The position numbers and the translations under genes are program-made. From a virus: a stretch of 32,872 nt of DNA. Positions 7,889 through 13,595 of this stretch are shown piece after piece (the stretch's first letter is position 1; every line of letters starts with the position of its first letter). The DNA is taken from positions 1 to 32,872 of the IMG/VR virus record IMGVR_UViG_3300042554_001188; one strand, 5' to 3'. Below the pieces are notes generated by a model. The model was not told the DNA's origin, ran no database searches, and was given only the letters and a program-made list of their open reading frames with translations.

Positions 7889-8407
7889 ATGGCGTGCCCT
7901 TGCTGCAGTCCTCAAATATCATGCGCCACTGAATGCAACGGAAACGGAGTGCCATCGCAGATATCGATGCAAATTACCCAAGTGTCATTTGGCGCGAACT
8001 CCGAGTTCGATGAGAGCGACCTAGAGTTTGCCGTGCCGTCCACGTTCATTCTTCCTCTGCGTGACCCTGACTCTGGATGCACGCTGTGGGATGCAAGTTT
8101 TTTCCCTCGTGCGACACTATGTAGTGAGTGCGGTCAGAGCGGATTCAACCCGGGGAGCGCCGGTCTCGCAATTAGCGTCGATCGTCGCGTTATCCCGAAC
8201 CAACTGAATGTCGTGATCGTCATTCGATTCGGGGATGTAACCGTTTTTGGCAACTGTATCGGCGCTTCAGGGCGTTTTTTTGCTACTGCAATCGGCAGTG
8301 TTTGCGCGCTGCCGCTGAGCGGCACTGCCAACATCCGGAGACCGGGAGTGGGAGGGTGCGATTCCTTCAACATTAGCTCCGTCGCGTTTACGCTGGAGGC
8401 GGCTTGA
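7889..8407 (+). CDS. Cys-rich protein at the end of the tail operon
   Basis: The 172-residue product has five Cys in its first 16 residues (MACPCCSPQISCATEC) and six more later (GCTLW, LCSEC, GNCIG, VCALP, GCDSF), eleven in all. The rest is strand-rich. Base use is somewhat more AT-rich than its neighbours (for example around 7910-8010 and 8225-8290), which may mark recent transfer, as is common for host-range genes. No family is recognised. The many Cys could bind metal or form disulfides in an extracellular protein. Its place at the distal end of the tail genes makes a receptor-contact role possible. Confidence 0.6.
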   Translation: MACPCCSPQISCATECNGNGVPSQISMQITQVSFGANSEFDESDLEFAVPSTFILPLRDPDSGCTLWDASFFPRATLCSECGQSGFNPGSAGLAISVDRRVIPNQLNVVIVIRFGDVTVFGNCIGASGRFFATAIGSVCALPLSGTANIRRPGVGGCDSFNISSVAFTLEAA

Positions 8408-8784
8408 TGCACTGCGAGTGGTTGCCGTGCGACGGCGGCAGTATGCGATGCTCTCGGTGCGGTCGCGAGGTGAAGTGTCTAGGTCAGCCGGTCTTTGCCA
8501 CTTGCGGCATTGAGCCGCCACTGCCATCCGGCCCCGGCACTGAACTCTCCAAACTCCTGAAGCGATTCGGCATCGAGCCGACGCCGACCTGCCAGTGCCG
8601 AGCGAAGGCAACTGAGATGAACGCGTGGGGTGCAGACGAGTGCGAGAAGCCCGAACGCATCGAGGAGGTCGTCGCCGTGATGCGTGCGGAAGCGGAGGCT
8701 CGCGGACTCCCCTTCCTTGACATCGCCGGTCGCCTGCTCGTGCGCCGTGCCATCCGCAACGCCCGGCGTGCCGCTGCGAATTGA
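8407..8784 (+). CDS. Zinc-ribbon-like small protein
   Basis: The ATG at 8407 overlaps the previous stop by one base (TGATG), giving 125 residues. Six Cys lie in the first 33 residues (C3, C8, C15, C18, C24, C33), including a CSRC pair, then CQC in the middle: this fits one or two zinc knuckles. The C-terminal half (ERIEEVVAVMRAEAEARGLPFLDIAGRLLVRRAIRNARRAAA) is a regular amphipathic helix, as in a set of phage and plasmid proteins of unknown function I know by pattern only. Tail, regulatory or assembly roles cannot be separated. Confidence 0.6.
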   Translation: MHCEWLPCDGGSMRCSRCGREVKCLGQPVFATCGIEPPLPSGPGTELSKLLKRFGIEPTPTCQCRAKATEMNAWGADECEKPERIEEVVAVMRAEAEARGLPFLDIAGRLLVRRAIRNARRAAAN

Positions 8785-8820
8785 CACTCTATCCACCATG
8801 GACGCAGGAGGACGGGTGCC

Positions 8821-9108
8821 GTGGCGGATGATCACACGATCACGATCGCGGGCGAGAAGTGGCTCCTGCGCTTCTCGCGTCTCACAGGCAAGGCTGACGG
8901 CTGGACGTGCTATGACGAAAAGCCGCCGAAGATGCTGGTCGATTCTCGACTGACCGGCTCGCAGCGTCTCGAAACCGTCCTCCACGAGATCGCCCATGCG
9001 GTGCTCGGCTCCACGATCTCCGAGGAGACGGTGACCGAGTTGGCCCGCGTCCAGCGTCGTGTCCTCTGGCAGATCCTGCGTTACCGGGAGGTGCCGCGTG
9101 GCGAGTAA
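8821..9108 (+). CDS. Small HExxH putative zinc metallopeptidase-like protein
   Basis: A GTG start at 8821, preceded by GGAGGAC with 7-base spacing, gives 95 residues. The core is LETVLHEIAHAVLGSTISEETVTELA (residues 54-79), a clear H-E-x-x-H with a following Glu (EETV) that could be the third zinc ligand, as in SprT/ImmA-like small phage peptidases. No other domain is visible. It overlaps the next gene by 11 bases. Whether it cleaves a repressor, a virion protein or a host target is unknown, and a non-catalytic role is possible. Confidence 0.65.
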   Translation: MADDHTITIAGEKWLLRFSRLTGKADGWTCYDEKPPKMLVDSRLTGSQRLETVLHEIAHAVLGSTISEETVTELARVQRRVLWQILRYREVPRGE

Positions 9109-9373
9109 GCAGAAGCGTGTCTCGATTGCGGACGACGTGCTCGGGCGAGCCGCCAACTATCAGCCGGGATTCGTCGCGTGGCACTGCAAGCTGCCGCCCG
9201 ACGCACTCGCGGAACTGGAGTCGCTGCGGTCCAGGTGGGCGAGTGGCGAGGTGGCGATCCAGAAGAGGGCGCTCGCGAGGGCGATCATCGAGACGTGTCG
9301 TGAGCGTGGGTTTCCTGTCAGCGGCGTGCAAGGAGTCGAGCATTGGCTCAACGCAGCGCGAAAGACTCACTGA
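9098..9373 (+). CDS. Small basic protein of unknown function
   Basis: The start taken is GTG 9098, preceded by GGGAGGTG; a longer in-frame ATG at 9059 lies inside the previous gene and has no ribosome site. This gives 91 residues: VSIADDVLGRAANYQPGFVAWHCKLPPDALAELESLRSRWASGE and a helical, basic C-terminal part. A single Trp/His pair (WHCKLP) precedes a run of helices. I recognise no family; the helical, charged nature would fit a DNA-binding or virion-maturation factor. The next gene overlaps it by 31 bases. Confidence 0.55.
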   Translation: MASKQKRVSIADDVLGRAANYQPGFVAWHCKLPPDALAELESLRSRWASGEVAIQKRALARAIIETCRERGFPVSGVQGVEHWLNAARKTH

Positions 9374-10422
9374 CCGACAGCGTCATCACTGCCGCCGCGA
9401 CGGCCGAGCAACTCGCAGCCGACGCCGAGGTCGCACGCCTTCGTGCCGAGGTGGCGGCGCTGAAGGGGCGCTACCGATCCGCACTCGCTCAGATCGACCG
9501 CGAGCGGGAGCGTGCCGACGCGTTCGTCGGGCTCAAGGGTATCGAGGCGAAGCGCCCGCTAACCAAAAGCGTAAAGGGCAAGCGGCACCCCGCGTCGATG
9601 GTCGTGTTGCTCTCCGACATCCACTGCGAAGAGACGGTGCGGAGCGAGCAGGTCAACGGACTCAACGCCTTCGACCTCGACGTGTGCGACGCCCGGCTCG
9701 CCGAGTTGAGCGAGCGATTCTTCGCCCTGCTCGAACACGAGCGGCAACTGTGCAAGATCGACCGCGTCGTCGTCTGGCTGGGCGGCGATCTCATCTCTGG
9801 GATGATCCATCCCGAGCTCGCGGAGGAGAACTCTCTGCACCCGCTCGCGGCTCTCCGGTGGATCGGCGAGCGGCTGCGTGGATTCATCGACGCCGTGAGC
9901 GACACGGCCAGCGAGGTGCTGGTCGTCACGTCGTGCGGGAATCACGGGAGGACGACCGAGAAGCTCCGCACGAACGAAGCGGATACGTCCTACGAACACC
10001 ATCTCTACGTGACGATGGCGGCTGCGGAGTCGCGGAAGAACGTCGCGTGGCGAGTGGGCGAAGGGCACCTCAACTATGTCGATCTCGACGGGTTCACTAT
10101 TCGGTTCATGCACGGACACGCCGTTCGGTACCAGGGCGGCATCGGCGGGATTCACGTCCCGCTGAACAAGGCGATCGCCGCGTGGGACTCGACGCGACGT
10201 GCGGACCTCACGTGCCTCGGGCACTGGCACCAGTTTTCGTGGTCACGCTCGGGACGCTACGTCACGAACGGAAGCGTGATTGGACCGTCTGCGTACTCTG
10301 TGCGAATCAAGGCGAGCTACGAGCCGCCGTGTCAAGCGGCGTTCGTGGTCGATCACCATCGCCGCGAGGTGACGCGAGCCTATCCCGTGTTCTGCGATCG
10401 AGACCTCCGAGGAAAGACATGA
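9343..10422 (+). CDS. Calcineurin-like metallophosphoesterase
   Basis: I chose the TTG at 9343, which has GGAG 8 bases upstream, giving 359 residues. After an Ala/Glu/Arg-rich coiled-coil (residues 15-60), the metal-binding motifs appear in order: SDIHCEE (D-x-H), LGGDLISG (G-D), SCGNHGR (G-N-H), RFMHGHAV (H), CLGHWHQF (G-H-x-H). This is a full phosphoesterase core. Such enzymes hydrolyse phosphodiesters or phosphomonoesters. Phage versions are found near replication or nucleotide genes and can be DNA-processing nucleases. The neighbouring DUF1599-like gene suggests nucleotide or DNA metabolism. The exact substrate is unknown. Confidence 0.85.
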   Translation: MAQRSAKDSLTDSVITAAATAEQLAADAEVARLRAEVAALKGRYRSALAQIDRERERADAFVGLKGIEAKRPLTKSVKGKRHPASMVVLLSDIHCEETVRSEQVNGLNAFDLDVCDARLAELSERFFALLEHERQLCKIDRVVVWLGGDLISGMIHPELAEENSLHPLAALRWIGERLRGFIDAVSDTASEVLVVTSCGNHGRTTEKLRTNEADTSYEHHLYVTMAAAESRKNVAWRVGEGHLNYVDLDGFTIRFMHGHAVRYQGGIGGIHVPLNKAIAAWDSTRRADLTCLGHWHQFSWSRSGRYVTNGSVIGPSAYSVRIKASYEPPCQAAFVVDHHRREVTRAYPVFCDRDLRGKT

Positions 10423-11006
10423 CCGAAGCAACGCTCGAATCAGCCAACGCCGCCCTTCGCAACGCCGTCGAGTCCCGCCTCGCTGGACGATCACCGATGG
10501 CGGCGAGCCTGGAGGGATGCCAGCCTGCACTGGAGGCGGCGACGAGGGTGCTGAGCGACGCGGCAGCCACCGAAGAATCATCCGAGGTCTACGCCGAGTG
10601 GACGCCGCCCGAATACGCCGCGCGGGTCGAGGCGGTCAAAGGTTTCGCCCGACTCGTCGAGGAGGCGCGGCCCGCGCGGGTCGCGAGGGAGACGCATCCC
10701 ACGTCGCAGGCGTTCTTCGACTTGTGCGATCAGATGAAGGAGATGCACCGGCGGAAGAGCCGAGACTACGGGTGCCCGAGCGGCGAAGATCCGCTCGCGA
10801 ACATCCGCAACGGGGCGCGGTTCGTCGGCATCCCGTCGTGGAAGGGCGCGATGGTCAGGCTCTCCGACAAGGTCACGAGGCTCGCCGCCTACAACGCCAC
10901 CGGGCGGCTGGAGAACGAGTCGCTCGAAGACAACCTGTTCGACCTCGCGTCCTACGCACTGCTCGCCTTGCTCCTGCACCGTGAGGATCGCGATGCCGAA
11001 GCGTGA
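10419..11006 (+). CDS. DUF1599-like (MazG-type) nucleotide-metabolism protein
   Basis: The ATG at 10419 overlaps the previous stop (ATGA), giving 195 residues. The N-terminal 90 residues are Ala/Glu-rich. The C-terminal 95 residues (FFDLCDQMKEMHRRKSRDYGCP and later VRLSDKVTRLAAYNATG and EDNLFDLASYALLAL) carry the D-Y-G, D-K-x-x-R-L and E-D-x-x-x-D-L-A-x-Y motifs of the DUF1599 / nucleotide-modification-associated family, which resembles the all-alpha NTP pyrophosphatase (MazG) fold. It may remove or prepare a nucleotide. Target is unknown. Confidence 0.75.
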   Translation: MTEATLESANAALRNAVESRLAGRSPMAASLEGCQPALEAATRVLSDAAATEESSEVYAEWTPPEYAARVEAVKGFARLVEEARPARVARETHPTSQAFFDLCDQMKEMHRRKSRDYGCPSGEDPLANIRNGARFVGIPSWKGAMVRLSDKVTRLAAYNATGRLENESLEDNLFDLASYALLALLLHREDRDAEA

Positions 11007-11181
11007 CTCGCACCCGCCACTCACCGAGGACGACCTCGCGCAGATCGAGCACCGCGCCCGGCGGTTCAGCGGTGCCTACACCGGCACGAGCGGCACGCTC
11101 GCTGGCGACGTGATCCGCCTGCTCGCGGAGCGGGCTCGCCTCCTCGCGATCATCGCCGTGCTCCAGAGCGAGGACGCGTGA
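10993..11181 (+). CDS. Small protein of unknown function
   Basis: This 62-residue protein from ATG 10993 (a GTG at 10981 is also possible) overlaps the previous gene by 14 bases and shares one base with the next (TGATG). It is helical (TEDDLAQIEHRARRFSGAYTGTSGTLAGDVIRLLAERARLLAIIAVLQSEDA), with no catalytic motif. The second half looks like a leucine-rich coiled helix. No function can be assigned. Confidence 0.5.
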   Translation: MPKRDSHPPLTEDDLAQIEHRARRFSGAYTGTSGTLAGDVIRLLAERARLLAIIAVLQSEDA

Positions 11182-11402
11182 TGTTCGGCGACCTGCGGCG
11201 ACGCGTCGATCAACTGGCGTCCGTTGTCGCCGTGATGGCGTCGAACCAGCGGTCGATGGCCGAAGCGATGCGGACGCTCGTAGAGTCTGCCAACCAGAAC
11301 GCCGAGCACTGCAACCGGAATTTCACGTCAATCGTCGAGTCGCTCCAGCAAATCGTCGATCGCCTCGGCGAAGATACGTCGGACGATTGGTGGAAAGAGT
11401 GA
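11181..11402 (+). CDS. Small coiled-coil protein
   Basis: The 73-residue product from ATG 11181 is almost wholly helical: RRVDQLASVVAVMASNQRSMAEAMRTLVESANQNAEHCNRNFTSIVESLQQIVDRLGED. It has heptad-like spacing of hydrophobic residues and ends in WWKE. No function is known. It ends 6 bases before the convergent integrase stop, so the two transcripts must overlap or terminate inside each other's coding regions; no clear terminator lies between them. Confidence 0.5.
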   Translation: MFGDLRRRVDQLASVVAVMASNQRSMAEAMRTLVESANQNAEHCNRNFTSIVESLQQIVDRLGEDTSDDWWKE

Positions 11403-11408
11403 CCCTGG

Positions 11409-12266
11409 TCAGTTGATTCCCGGTAGCACCTCGCAAGGCGGCGGATCGCGATCAGTCAGGCGGCGATCGAGATACCAGCGGTGTGTGATTCGCGGGCTGG
11501 AGTGATCTAGCAACTTGACGGCGTCGCCCCCGAGGGCGGCGTAGTGCGATGCCGCAGAGCGTCGCAACTGATGAAAGCCGCACTTGCGGCCCGTGGGCAA
11601 TCCGGCACGACGCACGACATCGCGATACTTCGTCCAGAGGTACTCTCGCGAGCCAGGCCACTCGAACACGCGGTTTTTGCCGCACGCTCTGGCGACGAGG
11701 TCATACGTCACCGGAGTGAGCCGGTACGCACGGTCTCGCTTGCCGCCCTTCCGATACTCGGCTCGCACGCTGAGAAACGGCGAGGCCAAGTCCTCTGGCC
11801 GACATGCCAGCACGGCTCCGATACGCTCGGCTGTTTCCCACAGCACGTTCACGAGCGCGGCGTACCAGATGCCCGCTGGCACCGTGCCGACGCGTCCAGG
11901 TGTCGCCACGGCGGCACGCACGAGGGACCGCAACTGATCGACGCTCCACGCCTCTGGAATGCGGTCTGGCAGCGGAGCGGGCGGCACGCACGGCCGGTCC
12001 CGAACGAATCCGCGATCAGCGGCGAACCGCCAGAGCGCGATGAGCTGCGTGCGTTCCTTCTCGGCCGTGTATGGACTGCGCGTGCTGCCACGGTGCTCAA
12101 GAAACCGGCTGATCGTCAGATCGGTCAGGTCGTCAATCGTCGGCTCGTGCCGCAGCCACTTCCAGAACGAGCGAATCGTGCATCCGTACAGGCGGCTCGT
12201 GTTTGCTGATCGTCCGCGCAGCCGCAGCGGACGGTAGTAGTCATCGAACAGATTCTGCAGCGTCAT
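11409..12266 (-). CDS. int: Tyrosine-type site-specific integrase
   Basis: This is the only clear gene on the - strand. The start is the ATG at 12266, with AGGAGG 7 bases upstream; longer in-frame starts run into the intergenic region without a ribosome site. At 285 residues it has the N-terminal SAM-like core-binding part and the catalytic residues of tyrosine recombinases: R148 (ETAERIG), a Lys at 173 or 176 (YRKGGK), H232-x-x-R235 (FHQLRRS), H255 (LLDHSS) and Y265 (HRWYLD). It would catalyse recombination between phage and host attachment sites. The probable attP lies just upstream at 12358-12413. Confidence 0.9.
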   Translation of the reverse strand: MTLQNLFDDYYRPLRLRGRSANTSRLYGCTIRSFWKWLRHEPTIDDLTDLTISRFLEHRGSTRSPYTAEKERTQLIALWRFAADRGFVRDRPCVPPAPLPDRIPEAWSVDQLRSLVRAAVATPGRVGTVPAGIWYAALVNVLWETAERIGAVLACRPEDLASPFLSVRAEYRKGGKRDRAYRLTPVTYDLVARACGKNRVFEWPGSREYLWTKYRDVVRRAGLPTGRKCGFHQLRRSAASHYAALGGDAVKLLDHSSPRITHRWYLDRRLTDRDPPPCEVLPGIN

Positions 12267-12357
12267 CGCGTGCCTCCTCGTAGGGGATAGGTCACGCATC
12301 CAAGCGTCGCAAGTCGGCTCCTGCCTGTAGGGGTTGAAACGATTAGTCGGCCGTCCG

Positions 12358-12375
12358 CGAATCCTGTCCCCGCCA
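12358..12375 (+). other. Probable attP core (tRNA 3'-end look-alike)
   Basis: CGAATCCTGTCCCCGCCA is 18 bases with the layout of a tRNA 3' half: end of the T-loop (CGAAT), 3' strand of the T-stem (CCTGT), 3' strand of the acceptor (CCCCGCC) and discriminator A. No other tRNA part (anticodon arm, 5' acceptor) is near. Temperate phages of this kind carry such a piece as the crossover core because they integrate into a host tRNA gene and restore its 3' end. The 5' acceptor strand of the target would begin GGCGGGG. The tRNA identity is not readable. Confidence 0.6.
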
Positions 12376-12377
12376 TT

Positions 12378-12413
12378 GCACGCCCGCCAGTCCGAGGGGA
12401 TTGGCGGGCGTGC
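12378..12413 (+). terminator. 12-bp perfect hairpin right after the attP core
   Basis: GCACGCCCGCCA (12378-12389) pairs perfectly with TGGCGGGCGTGC (12402-12413) across a 12-base loop, then CTTGCTTCG follows. It begins 2 bases after the tRNA-like piece. Such hairpins normally end tRNA transcription, so the phage may bring the terminator of the target tRNA with it, or the hairpin may stop read-through from the host tRNA into the HTH gene after integration. The T-tail is weak. Confidence 0.55.
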
Positions 12414-12446
12414 CTTGCTTCGATCGAAACTACAGGATCGCGAACA

Positions 12447-12665
12447 ATGGTCAAGCAACCGGACTACATTTCGGTTCCGAAGGCTGCAGAAATCCTCGGA
12501 TGCTCGGACGTTTGGGTCATTCGGATGATCGAACGCGGCGAGCTCGAAGGCTTCCGGCTCTCTGGCCGCGCGTGGGCGGTGAGCCGCGCGTCAGTGGCGA
12601 AAAACCACGAGGAGTACCTCAAGCGAGACCCCACCCTCTCGGGAAGAAAGCGGTCACGCGCGTGA
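12447..12665 (+). CDS. Small HTH protein, MerR/excisionase-like
   Basis: The 72-residue product from ATG 12447 starts with YISVPKAAEILGCSDVWVIRMIERGELEGFRLSGRAWAVSRASV, the winged 'HTH_17' pattern: a helix-turn-helix (AAEILGCSDVWVIRMI), then the E-L-x-G-x-R-x-x-x-R wing, which is used by excisionases and small regulators. It lies opposite the integrase and just after attP, as an excisionase (xis) gene would. It could also be a lysogeny-switch regulator. No larger CI-type repressor gene is visible in the window. Confidence 0.75.
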   Translation: MVKQPDYISVPKAAEILGCSDVWVIRMIERGELEGFRLSGRAWAVSRASVAKNHEEYLKRDPTLSGRKRSRA

Positions 12666-12720
12666 CTCAGCGTATTGACTCGACGCGTCATCGAGACTAC
12701 GAATGGAGGTGAACGGGCAG

Positions 12721-12960
12721 ATGGGAGAAAAGGACGTGGTCTACCTGTCGATGGAAACTGCCGCGAAGCGACTCGGCTGCTCGTCGCCGACCGTGCGGCG
12801 CATCGCGAAGTCGCGCGGCGTCGGAATCCTCGCTGACGGCACCCGCATCGTCGCGGTCGCCGAGCACGAGCTCGCCCTGCTCAAGCCGTTTATCCACGAG
12901 ACGAGCGGCAATCCGGTCTGGATCGCCTCCAGGGGCAAGGCGAAGCGGAAGCGGTCCTAG
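12721..12960 (+). CDS. Second small HTH protein
   Basis: I took ATG 12721, which follows GGAGGTGA at 8-base spacing; an earlier in-frame ATG at 12703 has no ribosome site. The 79-residue product has YLSMETAAKRLGCSSPTVRRIAKSRGVGILADGTRIVAVAEHEL, again a helix-turn-helix of the AT-type DNA-binding family with a wing, and a basic C-terminus (SRGKAKRKRS). With the previous gene it forms a two-gene regulatory unit beside the integrase. Candidates are excisionase, repressor or anti-repressor. It is followed at once by the structured element at 12960-13130. Confidence 0.7.
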   Translation: MGEKDVVYLSMETAAKRLGCSSPTVRRIAKSRGVGILADGTRIVAVAEHELALLKPFIHETSGNPVWIASRGKAKRKRS

Positions 12961-13130
12961 GCGTTATAGAGAAGAAAAACGCAGGGCCAAAAAGGCTTCG
13001 CGGCGTCGCGTTTTTCGCGGGGCGGCTCCTAATCCCTTGCGGCGCAAAGGATTGCGGCCCGATAAAACGCCCGCGAAAACGGGTTTTGACGCGAAAACTC
13101 TGGCGTCTACGGATCAGCATCGACTTTTTG
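12960..13130 (+). repeat. Structured intergenic element, copy 1
   Basis: This AT-rich gap of about 320 bases (12961-13281) holds no gene. Its first 170 bases contain hairpins in order: H1 GAAAAACGC / GCGTTTTTC (12974-12982 with 13008-13016), H2 AATCCCTTGC / GCAAAGGATT (13031-13053, one mismatch) and H3 CCCG-CGAAAA-CGGG followed by TTTT (13070-13087). The segment AGGCTTCGCGGC (12993-13004) lies in the H1 loop, and ACTTTTTG ends the element (13123-13130). The same parts in the same order, but with different stem sequences, recur at 22087-22247. Terminator activity (H1 and H3 have T-tracts), RNA structure or a replication role are possible. Confidence 0.6.
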
Positions 13131-13199
13131 GACGCCGCCCCAATCCGAAAAACCCCTTCTATATAGGGAAAAACGGCCCTCCCACGATTTTTTCGAAAG

Positions 13200-13231
13200 C
13201 CTATTGACGCGAAACGCCGATAGGTTATAAT
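13200..13231 (+). promoter_or_regulatory. Early promoter P1 with embedded inverted repeat
   Basis: TTGACG (13204-13209) and a perfect TATAAT (13226-13231), spaced by 16 bases, form a strong sigma70-type promoter, with a T-rich stretch just upstream. CCTAT (13200-13204) and ATAGG (13220-13224) are inverted repeats that span the -35 and the spacer, and GCG-AAA-CGC sits between them: a likely operator. The same arrangement occurs at 15694-15725. The expected start of transcription is near 13238. It would drive 13282-15647. Confidence 0.8.
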
Positions 13232-13242
13232 GCAGGGGTCAA

Positions 13243-13258
13243 CGCGGCGGACACCGCG
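13243..13258 (+). promoter_or_regulatory. Leader hairpin downstream of P1
   Basis: CGCGG (13243-13247) pairs with CCGCG (13254-13258) around the loop CGGACA. The 16-base block CGCGGCGGACACCGCG is identical after the second promoter (15735-15750). It sits near the 5' end of the expected transcript, so it may stabilise the mRNA or be a binding site. Confidence 0.55.
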
Positions 13259-13281
13259 AGACGCCAAACGGAGGACGAACG

Positions 13282-13530
13282 ATGAAGGCTTCCAGCAAGT
13301 TCGGTCGGGGCGGCTGCTACACGTGCGGCGACTGCTGCCGCCAGACCCGGCAGACCGGGCGCGGTGACAACGAGAACTGCGGGCTGTGCGTCGAGTGCTT
13401 TGAGCGGAGCAGCATTGAGAACCAGATGAGCGACGAGGGCGAGACGCCCGAACTGCTCCGCGAGTGGCAGGGCTACATCGACACCTGCATCGCCAAGGGC
13501 GGCAAACCCAGCCAGACGAAGTGGTGGTGA
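13282..13530 (+). CDS. Cys-rich zinc-binding-like early protein
   Basis: The 82-residue product is the first gene after promoter P1, with the ribosome site AACGGAGGAC before ATG 13282. Seven Cys at 12, 15, 18, 19, 33, 36 and 39 form C-x-x-C-x-x-C-C and C-x-x-C-x-x-C sets (GCYTCGDCC ... NCGLCVEC), a small zinc-knuckle or ribbon. The remainder is helical and acidic. I know related phage proteins only as uncharacterised. As the first early gene it may act on the host, but this is inferred from position. Confidence 0.6.
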   Translation: MKASSKFGRGGCYTCGDCCRQTRQTGRGDNENCGLCVECFERSSIENQMSDEGETPELLREWQGYIDTCIAKGGKPSQTKWW

Positions 13531-13541
13531 TTGTTCGGATA
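13528..13541 (+). repeat. TGATTGTTCGG junction motif, copy 1
   Basis: TGATTGTTCGGATA begins at the stop codon of the previous gene. Other copies are at 14229, 15978, 16029 (variant), 19492 and, inside genes, 22757 and 25530. The clean copies lie just upstream of ATG codons; without the hairpin at 13542-13570 the distance to the next ATG would be about 39 bases, as at the other sites. Confidence 0.65.
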
Positions 13542-13570
13542 CCCGCACTGCGGACGTTCCGCAGTGCGGG
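13542..13570 (+). terminator. 12-bp perfect hairpin without T-tract
   Basis: CCCGCACTGCGG (13542-13553) pairs with CCGCAGTGCGGG (13559-13570) across the loop ACGTT. The bases that follow (CGGGACTTC) are not T-rich, so this is not an ordinary intrinsic terminator. It separates the first two early genes, and may act as a processing or partial-stop structure. Confidence 0.6.
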
Positions 13571-13595
13571 CGGGACTTCAACGGAGGACGAGACG

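Larger units (their letters stand above)
12273..12436. repeat. Short repeats of type CCTNNNNGTAGGGG / CTACAGG (candidate integrase arm sites)
   Basis: Between the integrase and the first HTH gene lie two related direct repeats, CCTCCTCGTAGGGG at 12273-12286 and CCTGCCTGTAGGGG (12321-12334, give or take one base), sharing 11 of 14 bases. An inverted CTACAGG at 12430-12436 matches the complement of CCTGTAG inside the second. They flank the tRNA-like 3' end at 12358-12375. Tyrosine integrases and their excisionases bind short arm-type repeats on either side of the crossover core, so this is a plausible set. Purely inference from spacing; the first repeat overlaps the integrase ribosome site on the - strand. 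Confidence 0.4.

Noticed and set aside
9117-10418. Long + frame upstream of the DUF1599-like gene
   Set aside because: The frame is open by GC bias over the phosphoesterase gene. Conserved sequence begins only after the ATG at 10419, which overlaps the preceding stop.
12340-12380. A complete tRNA gene near the attP
   Set aside because: Only the 3' part matches tRNA layout; no anticodon arm or 5' acceptor strand is present.
12267-12458. Longer integrase N-terminus starting at 12458
   Set aside because: It would cross the attP core and hairpin, and lacks a ribosome site. The ATG at 12266 has AGGAGG at 7 bases.
13528-13560. TGATTGTTCGG motif as a standard sigma70 promoter
   Set aside because: No -10 hexamer lies at 16-18 bases past TTGTTC in any of the copies; copy 4 has TATCCT at 14 bases only.
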